A DNA stretch of 22,768 nt from a virus. The stretch spans positions 1 to 22,768 of the IMG/VR virus record IMGVR_UViG_3300017719_000227. One strand, 5' to 3'. Of this stretch, positions 1-6,038 are shown piece after piece. Each line of letters opens with the position of its first letter. The first letter of the stretch is position 1. A program made the translations under genes and the position numbers. Under the pieces are notes generated by a model. The model ran no database searches, was not told where the DNA came from, and worked only from the letters and a program-made list of their open reading frames with translations.

Positions 1-948
1 ACCAATTGCAGATGCCGTGTAATCATTCCCTGTATCACTGACATCAACATATGCAATGCAACCATCAATGTTGTTTTTTATTTCATCAAATTCATCAGGT
101 GTTATTACATCAATATCACCAAATAACATGCCTTTTAAATCCATTGGTTCCTGTTGATATTCTGCTAACCAAATTTCTTTTGCAGTCTTTTTACGTTTAT
201 CAATGTATTCATCTGTTGTCATTACTGCACTGCAAAATGATTCATCCTGATCATTCAATGCCTTAATTACAATTGATTTATCATATGCACCATCTGCCAT
301 TTGATAACCAATTACATCGTTGACTGTCCAACGTGTGCCAATGTCAATACGTTTACAACCAGATTCAAACCGTGAATCATGTGTTGCCTGTTTCCATTGT
401 ATAACACGTGCATTCATGTGGTCATTTAATGCATCCTCAATACCCCTGTATAAATCATCAGTAATTGCAACCAATGATGCACCAAAACCAATAATTGTAC
501 CACCTACACCTGCACCAAAATAACCAACCTGTTTTGATTTGTTTGTGTTCCAACCTTGCAAATTTGCTTTATCATCAGATAAACGCACCGTGTTAAACAC
601 TTCATTAAACTTTTGTGATTTAACAATATCACGTACATCATATGAAAACTTTGTGTACAATGTTGCCGTGCATGTGTTACGCATTACTGATTCAGATGGG
701 TTATTGCCTAACATCCACGCACAATAAATTGATGTGATATATGATTTTCCTGCACGTGGTGGTAATGATACAGATAATGATTTGATGTTATCATCTGCAA
801 TATCCTGCATTGCATCTGCAACCTGTTTTAAAAACTTTCTTTGTTTAAAAAATTCAGGATCATAAAATGTGCAAAATTGCCAAAAATCACGTTTGCACAA
901 TTCATAATACAAATACAAATCAATTAGATCTGATTTATTTTTTGCCAT
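1..948 (-). CDS. terL: Terminase large subunit, partial (C-terminus off left edge)
   Basis: This gene encodes the packaging motor ATPase and nuclease. I translated it by hand because the frame stays open to the window edge: 316 codons from ATG at 948 with no stop. A Walker A motif PPRAGKS lies near residues 63-69. A Walker B-like stretch with two acidic residues (LVAITDD) is near 159-165, and a GTRWTVNDV motif is near 204-212. A first RNase H-fold nuclease motif, YVDVSDTGNDYTA, is near 300-312, so the cut falls inside the nuclease domain. The start overlaps the end of the small terminase gene by 14 bases, the usual terS-terL order. The family call is firm from motifs and context; the packaging mechanism (cos or pac) cannot be told from this part. 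Confidence 0.93.
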   Translation of the reverse strand, partial: MAKNKSDLIDLYLYYELCKRDFWQFCTFYDPEFFKQRKFLKQVADAMQDIADDNIKSLSVSLPPRAGKSYITSIYCAWMLGNNPSESVMRNTCTATLYTKFSYDVRDIVKSQKFNEVFNTVRLSDDKANLQGWNTNKSKQVGYFGAGVGGTIIGFGASLVAITDDLYRGIEDALNDHMNARVIQWKQATHDSRFESGCKRIDIGTRWTVNDVIGYQMADGAYDKSIVIKALNDQDESFCSAVMTTDEYIDKRKKTAKEIWLAEYQQEPMDLKGMLFGDIDVITPDEFDEIKNNIDGCIAYVDVSDTGNDYTASAIG

Positions 949-1372
949 TGTTTAAATGTTCACGTATTTCATCAGTTGATAATGCAGATAAATCAGGGCG
1001 ATTTGTGTTTAAATTAACATCCTGCCGTTCAACATAACCACGTGAACGCATTTTGCACTTCATATAAAAGATGGTTGCCGTTGTATTACCATCAGTGATT
1101 TGTTCATACAACTTTGATTCAACAAAATCATGTGCAGATTCTGCAACATCATCAACCTGTTGTGCATAATCATCATCATTGTTGTACCAATCGTAATGTG
1201 TGGAACGGTTAATACCAACAGTTTTACATGCAGTTGATACAATGCCCAATGATTTGATCAATGCATCAATCATTGCCTTTTTTAATGTGTTGGTTTTTGT
1301 TGGTTTTTTGGCAACAGTTTTTGCCCTGCGTTTTACAGGTTTTTTTGTATCTGGTATTTTTTTTGTTGCCAT
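935..1372 (-). CDS. terS: Terminase small subunit
   Basis: This 145-residue protein is the likely DNA-recognition subunit of the packaging terminase. It has a very basic N-terminus (about residues 1-35, rich in Lys, Arg and Thr). A helix-turn-helix-like segment follows (about 40-66, including TACKTVGINRSTHYDWY), then an acidic helix and a stretch ending MRSRGYVERQDV near residue 120, which is typical of Bacteroidota phage small terminases. Its 3' end overlaps the start of the large subunit gene by 14 bases, which supports both the call and translational coupling. The upstream membrane protein gene ends 7 bases before its ATG. The start at 1372 has an A-rich leader and no Shine-Dalgarno. Confidence 0.87.
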   Translation of the reverse strand: MATKKIPDTKKPVKRRAKTVAKKPTKTNTLKKAMIDALIKSLGIVSTACKTVGINRSTHYDWYNNDDDYAQQVDDVAESAHDFVESKLYEQITDGNTTATIFYMKCKMRSRGYVERQDVNLNTNRPDLSALSTDEIREHLNNGKK

Positions 1373-1379
1373 GATATTT

Positions 1380-1700
1380 TTAAAAAATCCAATTCAACAA
1401 CAATAATATCACTGATGCAATGAAAATTCTGATCAATGTTAAATTAATACTGTTTTTTGCCATCATATAATCTTTGAACCTGTAATGGTGTGCATGTGGC
1501 AAAAGTAAATGCAAAAACCTGTCAATTGTCCACAATATGTAAACCAATGGCAATAATGCACCTGCCAAAATTCTTTTCCAACGTGGATGTTTTATTTTTT
1601 CACTGTTTAAAATTTTACTTTTGGCATCATCAATAATTTCCTTTGCAGTTTTATCCTTTAAACCTGCACGTTCATTTTTTCGTTTTTCCTGTCTGTTCAT
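1380..1700 (-). CDS. Small two-TM membrane protein ahead of the terminase genes
   Basis: I do not recognise this 106-residue protein. It has a strongly basic, charged N-terminal third (residues 1-43), a probable membrane helix at about 44-62, a short linker with a HAHH cluster near 69-72, and a second probable membrane helix at about 87-105 at the extreme C-terminus. Two TM segments in a small protein can suggest a holin, but the lysis cassette with its own candidate lies far away at 9958-11538. It is the first gene downstream of the 1722-1770 terminator and sits 7 bases ahead of terS. It is therefore probably co-transcribed with the packaging genes. A role in membrane-associated packaging, superinfection exclusion or a second lysis function is possible, but nothing here decides it. 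Confidence 0.7.
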   Translation of the reverse strand: MNRQEKRKNERAGLKDKTAKEIIDDAKSKILNSEKIKHPRWKRILAGALLPLVYILWTIDRFLHLLLPHAHHYRFKDYMMAKNSINLTLIRIFIASVILLLLNWIF

Positions 1701-1711
1701 AATACAAATAT

Positions 1712-1770
1712 AAAAAAAAAGAAAATGGGATGCATTTAATATGATTTATCAATCACCTGCACCCCATTTT
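1712..1770 (-). terminator. Strong rho-independent terminator with nested hairpin
   Basis: On the minus strand the arm AAAATGGGGTGCA (1770-1758) pairs with TGCATCCCATTTT (1734-1722). This gives 13 pairs with a single G-T wobble, followed by a C and nine T. The 23-base loop holds a second small hairpin, TGATT-GATA-AATCA. It closes the short operon ending with the gene at 1817 and lies just before the membrane protein/terminase genes. It also lies only about 11 bases downstream of the predicted start site of the promoter at 1788-1820. Confidence 0.85.
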
Positions 1771-1787
1771 ACATAAAACATAACTTT

Positions 1788-1820
1788 CAAATGTACAAAA
1801 AATTGTACTGTTTTCATCAA
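1788..1820 (-). promoter_or_regulatory. Bacteroidota-type promoter (TTG-N22-TACATTTG) with overlapping palindrome
   Basis: On the minus strand a TTG (1820-1818) lies 22 bases before TACATTTG (1795-1788), matching the TAnnTTTG -7 box of Bacteroidota and the permitted spacing. A palindrome GTACAA-AAAA-TTGTAC (1793-1808) overlaps the -7 box and could be an operator. The predicted start is about 1781, immediately ahead of the terminator hairpin at 1770-1722. The TTG overlaps the stop of the upstream gene. Confidence 0.55.
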
Positions 1821-2128
1821 TAGTTTGAAAATGGTTTTTTATTTCGTACACCAACAGAATCAATTTTGCCATCAATATATGCATCAAATGCACGTTGCAT
1901 GGAACCCTTTGTTGTGGTACACATAATGTTTTTGTTTCTTAATTCAGGTTTGATTAATGTGATCCTGTCCATTGCTAATTTGCAAAATCTGTGCATGTCG
2001 GTAATTGTAAAAAAATCCCCCTGAATACTGCAATTTTCTTTTGATTGCAAATATGTACACATATCATCAAACGTTTTTGGCATTTGATTGTCATACAAAT
2101 ATGCCTGTTGTTGTAATTTATTTTCCAT
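1817..2128 (-). CDS. Hypothetical phage protein, 103 aa
   Basis: I do not recognise this protein. It is 103 residues long, soluble in appearance and has no obvious motif. It contains three cysteines spread along its length (near 24, 33 and 49) and one more near 70, without a metal-binding spacing. The C-terminal part, with KGSMQRAFDAYIDGK around residues 74-88, looks helical. It follows the zinc-motif gene by two bases and so is probably co-transcribed with it. It is the last gene before the terminator at 1712-1770. Position in the short operon between early and packaging genes suggests an accessory or regulatory role, but that is inference only. Confidence 0.7.
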   Translation of the reverse strand: MENKLQQQAYLYDNQMPKTFDDMCTYLQSKENCSIQGDFFTITDMHRFCKLAMDRITLIKPELRNKNIMCTTTKGSMQRAFDAYIDGKIDSVGVRNKKPFSNY

Positions 2129-2130
2129 AA

Positions 2131-2517
2131 TTAAAATTTTATTATTTCATCCAATGGTTTTTCAATTGTTCCTGATCCACTGCATTCATCACATTCAACA
2201 TCAATATAACAACCACCACAACACATTGATGCAACCTTGCCACATTCCTGCATCATTTCAACAATACCAGAACCATCACACGTTTCACAATCAATTTCAA
2301 TTTCATCATCATTGTAACGTAATTCATGCCCAATGTATGTTTTTGTTGATTCATCAGGAAATTTTACAATACATTCCTGCACCTGTTTACGTTCCCAATT
2401 TGTGTTTTTGTTTATGATTGTCATTGTTTCACACATGATAATGATTCCAATTTTATCAGATGCCAAAACACGCACCTGATCATATTGATCATGATTTGTT
2501 ATTGGTTTTAATTCCAT
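2131..2517 (-). CDS. DnaJ-type zinc-motif protein
   Basis: This 128-residue protein carries two CxxCxGxG motifs in its C-terminal half: CETCDGSG near residues 77-84 and CDECSGSG near 109-116. Between them are further cysteines (C92 and a CCGGC cluster at 99-103). That pattern matches the zinc-binding centre of DnaJ, but there is no J domain, so this is not a co-chaperone in the full sense. Small phage proteins with such motifs are known, mostly without assigned function. The N-terminal 70 residues look like a small beta-rich domain of unknown type. The gene starts 18 bases after the T-tract of a terminator hairpin (2535-2563), so its expression probably depends on read-through. Zinc binding is well supported; the role is not. 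Confidence 0.75.
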   Translation of the reverse strand: MELKPITNHDQYDQVRVLASDKIGIIIMCETMTIINKNTNWERKQVQECIVKFPDESTKTYIGHELRYNDDEIEIDCETCDGSGIVEMMQECGKVASMCCGGCYIDVECDECSGSGTIEKPLDEIIKF

Positions 2518-2534
2518 TTTGTAATTTTTATGAT

Positions 2535-2563
2535 AAAAAAAATGGGCAGGTGTTACCCTGCCC
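2535..2563 (-). terminator. Rho-independent terminator or attenuator inside the short operon
   Basis: On the minus strand GGGCAGG (2563-2557) pairs with CCTGCCC (2550-2544) around a six-base loop. One A and eight T follow. It is an unusually GC-rich stem for this genome. It lies between the 189-residue gene (stop at 2577) and the next gene (ATG at 2517), and I see no promoter in the 18 bases after it. Confidence 0.88.
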
Positions 2564-2576
2564 TGATAAATATTTA

Positions 2577-3146
2577 TTAAAATGATGGATCACGGTATTG
2601 TTCCATTACTCCAAAAATCACTGATTGTTTTGTGAAATTTTTATATTTTTTTGTTACACCATCAATCAATTTCATTTGGTTGTAAAAATTATCTGCATTT
2701 GGATTTTCATATAAATGTTGGTAGGATTCAATTTTATAATCTTTTAATAAAAATTCTGTTGATCCCCAACCATATTGTTTATTATATTTTTTCCATAATG
2801 ATTTGATGATTTCAACAGAATATCCAACTGATCCCCAACATTGTTTTTTGTTGTTCCATTCTAATTGCATTGTATGGTTTTCAGGGTTTGATTTATATGT
2901 GTACCTTTCATCACCATAACATTCACCAACATGTGTTGTTTCCATTTTACGTATTACGCATTCCATGCCGTTTGCAGACACTTCAATCACTTCATATGCA
3001 CTGCGATCTGAATAACTTAATAATGTTGCACCCTCACCAACAACAGGAATTGTTGAATTATTGCCCATCATTTGATTGATAAATCCACCTGCAACCCCCA
3101 CTTTTCTGGTTTGTCTTTTTACTGAATTGTTAACTGATTTTTTCAT
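2577..3146 (-). CDS. Conserved phage protein of unknown function, 189 aa
   Basis: I cannot name a family for this 189-residue protein. It has a basic N-terminus (residues 1-18). A central beta-rich block follows, with a VGEGATLLSYSDRSAYEV-type stretch near 36-53 and a YTYKSNPE segment near 82-89. This combination recurs in uncharacterised phage proteins I have seen. The C-terminal half is aromatic-rich and probably helical. It is the first gene behind the promoter at 3180-3209, with a leader carrying three copies of an AAAACAT unit, and it is followed by a strong terminator. A gene alone between promoter and terminator should be made in quantity relative to the genes beyond. Function is unknown. 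Confidence 0.75.
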   Translation of the reverse strand: MKKSVNNSVKRQTRKVGVAGGFINQMMGNNSTIPVVGEGATLLSYSDRSAYEVIEVSANGMECVIRKMETTHVGECYGDERYTYKSNPENHTMQLEWNNKKQCWGSVGYSVEIIKSLWKKYNKQYGWGSTEFLLKDYKIESYQHLYENPNADNFYNQMKLIDGVTKKYKNFTKQSVIFGVMEQYRDPSF

Positions 3147-3179
3147 GTTTTATGTTTTATGTTTTGCGTTATTGCCCTA

Positions 3180-3209
3180 CAAATATATAAATTAAATTTA
3201 TATATACAA
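3180..3209 (-). promoter_or_regulatory. Bacteroidota-type promoter (TTG-N19-TATATTTG)
   Basis: On the minus strand TTG (3209-3207) is 19 bases from TATATTTG (3187-3180), a full match to TAnnTTTG. The spacer is AT-rich and shares the block AAATTTATAT (plus strand) with the promoter at 9811-9843. The start of transcription would fall near 3173, giving a leader of about 27 bases for the gene at 3146. It lies just after the terminator 3216-3261, as expected for a new transcription unit. Confidence 0.65.
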
Positions 3210-3215
3210 TACCTA

Positions 3216-3261
3216 AACAAAAAAAAACACAAAAACCCCATATTTTTTTTCAAATACAGGG
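3216..3261 (-). terminator. Rho-independent terminator ending the replication operon
   Basis: On the minus strand CCCTGTATTT (3261-3252) pairs with AAATATGGGG (3245-3236). The ten-pair stem contains two G-T wobbles and has a six-base loop. A long T-rich tail follows (TTTTTGTG then nine T). It sits after the helix-turn-helix gene and ahead of the promoter at 3180-3209. Confidence 0.7.
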
Positions 3262-3284
3262 TAAATGCAGTGTGAATTGTGAAA

Positions 3285-3521
3285 TTATTTGTTGATCAGA
3301 TCCCCAATTTTTTGCACTGTGGTTAAATTTAAACCACGTTCATTGTTTAAAAACATATACATTTGATTTGGGTGTACATCACACATTTTTGCAAATGCAT
3401 GTGTTGTTAATGTGTGTTCCTTAATATAATGATTGCAAATTGCACGTACATCATCAACCAAAAATTTTAATTGTTTTGATTTTATTGGTGTGCGTTTTAC
3501 GGTTTTTTTTATTTTTTCCAT
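3285..3521 (-). CDS. Small helix-turn-helix DNA-binding protein
   Basis: This 78-residue protein has a basic N-terminal arm (residues 1-19). A Cro/CI-like helix-turn-helix follows at about 38-72: the AFAKMCDVHPNQMYMFLNN stretch fits the first helices and the recognition helix, followed by NLTTVQKIGDL as a last helix. Such single-domain proteins usually act as transcriptional repressors or early-to-late switches. It is the last gene of the replication operon, right before a terminator and the next promoter. The palindrome-bearing promoters at 1788-1820 and 9811-9843 are natural candidate targets. No cognate integrase or large CI-type repressor is visible, so lysogeny cannot be inferred. The HTH assignment is fairly secure; the regulatory role is inference. 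Confidence 0.72.
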   Translation of the reverse strand: MEKIKKTVKRTPIKSKQLKFLVDDVRAICNHYIKEHTLTTHAFAKMCDVHPNQMYMFLNNERGLNLTTVQKIGDLINK

Positions 3522-3530
3522 GATTTAGTT

Positions 3531-3935
3531 TTAAAATGGTAAATCTGTTTGTTCCTGTGATTCATTAAATTCATTCGCCATATCACCATTCATTTTTGGT
3601 GTTCCAACTGTTGTTGGTTTTGTTGGTACAGGTTCAGGAATACCACCAAACGTTTCAATTTTCCAACCCTGCAATGTATTGAAATACTTTGTTTCACCAT
3701 CTTTTGGGTTTTTCCATGCCCTGCCACGTAAATTAATATCAATTGATATTTCCATGCCCTGAACCAATAACCCAGATTCATCAACCATTTCCTGTATAAA
3801 TTGCACACAAATTAATTGTGGGTAATCTGTATCTGCATCAGTTTTTAATACAACATCACGTTTTTTAAATGTATCTGATATTTGAATTTCATTTAATACC
3901 TTTTCAACTGTACCGTGTAATTTTAGATCTGCCAT
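3531..3935 (-). CDS. DUF3127-type protein, possible ssDNA-binding protein
   Basis: This 134-residue protein resembles the DUF3127 family of Bacteroidota and their phages. The N-terminal 90 residues look like a beta-barrel. They include a FKKRDVVLKTD stretch near 23-33, a QLICVQFIQE strand near 40-49, and RGRAWKNPKDGETKYFNTLQ near 70-89. A Pro/Thr-rich linker follows, and the protein ends in an acidic tail with TDLPF. That ending is very like the D-x-P-F tip by which bacterial SSB recruits partner enzymes. The neighbours are a Gp157-type protein, a Sak3-type annealing protein and NinG. I infer a single-strand DNA-binding role in replication or recombination; this is not proven by sequence alone. 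Confidence 0.68.
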   Translation of the reverse strand: MADLKLHGTVEKVLNEIQISDTFKKRDVVLKTDADTDYPQLICVQFIQEMVDESGLLVQGMEISIDINLRGRAWKNPKDGETKYFNTLQGWKIETFGGIPEPVPTKPTTVGTPKMNGDMANEFNESQEQTDLPF

Positions 3936-3956
3936 TTTTATTTTATTTATTGTTTA

Positions 3957-4448
3957 TTATTTGATTTGTAAATTTTTATTTTCAATCATGGTTGCACCAT
4001 TAACAGATTCACCATGTTTAATTGCTTTTTTGATTGCAAGTTTATCAACCTTTGTTGTGATCACCTGCGTTTTGTATTTTTTATCAATCAACGTTTCATC
4101 AATTATTTCAATTGATTGTGATGATCTAAATGTAATTTTTGAAATGGGTGTTTCTATCACATCCAAATCAAATTGTTGCATTGCACCTGATAATGAATTT
4201 TCCAACCGTTCAATTGCGTTTTTACGCACCTTTTTAATTGATTGTAAACGTTTGATTTCTAAATCAACAACATCATTATCATATTTCAATGATCTTATTA
4301 CCTGTGCATATCCTGTTGCCTTTTGTTGTAATTGTTTTTCTGTTAACTGCAATTGATTTTGCAGATCATCAGTTAATTCACCACCGTTTTCAATCAACGC
4401 ATTGATGATTGATTGCATATCATTTGATATTTGAAATAAATTTGCCAT
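3957..4448 (-). CDS. Gp157-type siphovirus protein
   Basis: This 163-residue protein fits the siphovirus Gp157 family. It has a long helical, coiled-coil-prone N-terminal half (about residues 1-95, with regular Lys/Gln/Leu heptads). The segment IKKVRKNAIERLENSLSGAM near 71-90 follows, then a beta-rich C-terminal part with FRSSQSIEIIDE near 107-118. Members commonly sit beside single-strand annealing and SSB genes; the biochemical role is unclear, though an early report linked a relative to phage resistance. Here it lies between the Sak3-type gene (3 bases upstream) and the DUF3127 gene. Length and architecture are typical. Confidence 0.75.
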   Translation of the reverse strand: MANLFQISNDMQSIINALIENGGELTDDLQNQLQLTEKQLQQKATGYAQVIRSLKYDNDVVDLEIKRLQSIKKVRKNAIERLENSLSGAMQQFDLDVIETPISKITFRSSQSIEIIDETLIDKKYKTQVITTKVDKLAIKKAIKHGESVNGATMIENKNLQIK

Positions 4449-4451
4449 GTT

Positions 4452-5198
4452 TTATTTTTTTATAGATTTTTCAATTTCTTTTGCCTGATCAATTTGTGAT
4501 TGTAAAAAATCAACCAAATTGTTTTCCTGTGCCTTAGATAATGCAAATGTTGCACGTAATTTATCCTCATGGTATGCACCATTTTTAATTGCAGTTAATG
4601 CATCATTGAAACGTTTTGAATTAATTTTTTCCTTTTCAACAACCAAAACATTTTTTGTTTTTGTTTCTGGTTTTTTATTTGCAGGTACAGGATCAGGTGT
4701 TGGTGCAACATATCCATCGGGCAAATCCTCACCTGCATAAATATAAATCCCCAAACCAAACATTGCCAAATTTTTTACCAAACAACGCATCAATGCTTTA
4801 TTAATATCCATCATTGATGCAGGTGCAACAGTTATTTTTTTGCCTGATCTAAATGTAATATCATATGATTGTGATTTTTGTGCATTGTTTGAATTGTCCA
4901 TAACAGGCAACCACATATCATGCGTTTCACCCCCTGTTGTTACACGTGTTTGCACCAAAATACCAAATTCATCAACCATGTATGGTTTGTTTGTTTCAGG
5001 ATCTTTGATTATTTCATAATTTGCATCAGGACAATGTTTTTTAAATTCAGACCATGCCCACGCCCATGATAAATACGTAAAATTGTTGCGTTTTTCTGTG
5101 TTTGCATTAACGTTTAATGCAGATAATTTTGAAAACAATGGTTGTTTTGCAGTTGTTGCACGTGATTTACGTGCAGGTGTTTTTTTGGAATTTTCCAT
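4452..5198 (-). CDS. Sak3-type single-strand annealing protein (DUF1071)
   Basis: This 248-residue protein matches the DUF1071/Sak3 group of phage recombinases that anneal complementary single strands. Diagnostic features are an N-terminal FTYLSWAWAWSEFKKHCPDA block near residues 40-59, a central beta-rich region, and an ASMMDINKALMRCLVKNLAM helix block near 126-145. GLGIYIYAGEDLP follows. The first 20 residues are basic and the C-terminal 60 are helical and charged. It belongs to a recombination set with NinG, Gp157 and an SSB-like protein; I see no partner exonuclease in this window. The leader carries the recurring AAACATAACAAA element. Confidence 0.82.
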   Translation of the reverse strand: MENSKKTPARKSRATTAKQPLFSKLSALNVNANTEKRNNFTYLSWAWAWSEFKKHCPDANYEIIKDPETNKPYMVDEFGILVQTRVTTGGETHDMWLPVMDNSNNAQKSQSYDITFRSGKKITVAPASMMDINKALMRCLVKNLAMFGLGIYIYAGEDLPDGYVAPTPDPVPANKKPETKTKNVLVVEKEKINSKRFNDALTAIKNGAYHEDKLRATFALSKAQENNLVDFLQSQIDQAKEIEKSIKK

Positions 5199-5219
5199 TT
5201 TGTTATGTTTATGATTTAA

Positions 5220-5414
5220 TTAAATTGTTTTTAAGCGAATTGGACACACACCCATCATGCGTAATGATGAATCAAACAATTCCTTTGCAAATGCATCTGC
5301 ATTGTACCGTTCCTGTGGTGTAGTTAAACCCATTTCAAAATCTAATTTGTTTTTTTCCAAACGTTTTTTGTATGTAGATTTGAACGGTTGTGTTGAATAA
5401 TGCAATGATTTCAT
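5220..5414 (-). CDS. Small hypothetical protein, 64 aa
   Basis: I do not recognise this 64-residue basic protein. It has many Lys and Arg in the first 25 residues and a predicted helix around residues 34-52 (TPQERYNADAFAKELFDSS). The start at 5414 is supported by a leader of the type shared by early genes (AAAACATAACACAC). It lies between NinG (66-base gap) and the Sak3-type gene. No convincing promoter is visible in that gap, although AT-rich sequence similar to the spacers of the two clear promoters is present at 5446-5474. Function is unknown. Confidence 0.6.
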   Translation of the reverse strand: MKSLHYSTQPFKSTYKKRLEKNKLDFEMGLTTPQERYNADAFAKELFDSSLRMMGVCPIRLKTI

Positions 5415-5480
5415 GTGTGTTATGTTTTAAATATGGTGCAATATACAAAATAAATTTATATCAATGCAAATTTAATTTAT

Positions 5481-6038
5481 TTATTTCTGAATGTCTTTTA
5501 TTTTTTGTTTATAAAATTCAATCTTTTGTTTGATTTCATCAACAGATAAATTCATATCATCTGCCCTGTGATCATCCAACCATTGCAATTGATCAGGTGT
5601 AATACGTTCTGTAATTCGTAAACGGTATTCATGTGCATTTGATCCCCTGTGTTTGTTACACTGAACACATTGCCCAAAACAATTTGATTCATGAAAACGT
5701 AAAAAAGGATAATTTTTTTTATCCCAGAAATGCCCTGCATCATATTTTTTACCCTCTAATGATACACCACACGAAATGCAACCACGTAAATGATCCCTGA
5801 TCCTGATGTATTTATTAAAATACTTTTGCAATTTGTTTGCCCATTCTGTTGGTGTGATCAATTCCTGTTTTCTTTGTTTTAATTCTTTTTTATCTGCCTT
5901 TGCTTTTTTTAAAACATCCTTTTTTGTTTGAACGTTTGCATGTTGAATTGCACATTTCCAACCACATACAACCTGCCGTTCATTTGATGGGTAAAATTTA
6001 TCATCACATATTTTACACCTATTTTCTTTTTGTTTCAT
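5481..6038 (-). CDS. ninG: NinG/Rap recombination protein
   Basis: This 185-residue protein belongs to the lambda NinG (Rap) family, structure-specific nucleases that resolve branched recombination intermediates. It has an N-terminal zinc knuckle (CKICDDKF near residues 8-15 and C25/C29), a Lys-rich helical linker and the TPTEWANKLQKYFNKYIRIRD helix. The core has CISCG, YDAGHFW, an ESN motif and a second zinc pair, QCVQCN, near 113-118 of the C-terminal domain order. These are the standard marks of the family. It overlaps the preceding HExxH gene by four bases (ATGA), so they are probably translated together. It stands upstream of the Sak3-type annealing gene, which fits a phage recombination module. 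Confidence 0.9.
   Translation of the reverse strand: MKQKENRCKICDDKFYPSNERQVVCGWKCAIQHANVQTKKDVLKKAKADKKELKQRKQELITPTEWANKLQKYFNKYIRIRDHLRGCISCGVSLEGKKYDAGHFWDKKNYPFLRFHESNCFGQCVQCNKHRGSNAHEYRLRITERITPDQLQWLDDHRADDMNLSVDEIKQKIEFYKQKIKDIQK

Noticed and set aside
1200-1406. Plus-strand hydrophobic frame of 68 codons
   Set aside because: It is antisense to terS, which has motif and context support; the hydrophobic look arises from complementing Lys/Thr-rich codons.
1705-1712. TATATTTG -7-like box just before the 1700 start codon (minus strand)
   Set aside because: No TTG lies 17-23 bases upstream, and it is formed by the T-tract of the terminator; transcription from it would start at or inside the ATG.
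3961-4356. Plus-strand frame of 131 codons
   Set aside because: It is the shadow of the Gp157-type gene on the minus strand, with no leader or promoter of its own.
5446-5474. Possible promoter in the gap before the 64-residue gene
   Set aside because: TAAATTTG (5467-5474) lacks an upstream TTG, and TTATTTTG (5446-5453) has the wrong second base and only 8-13 bases to the nearest TTG.
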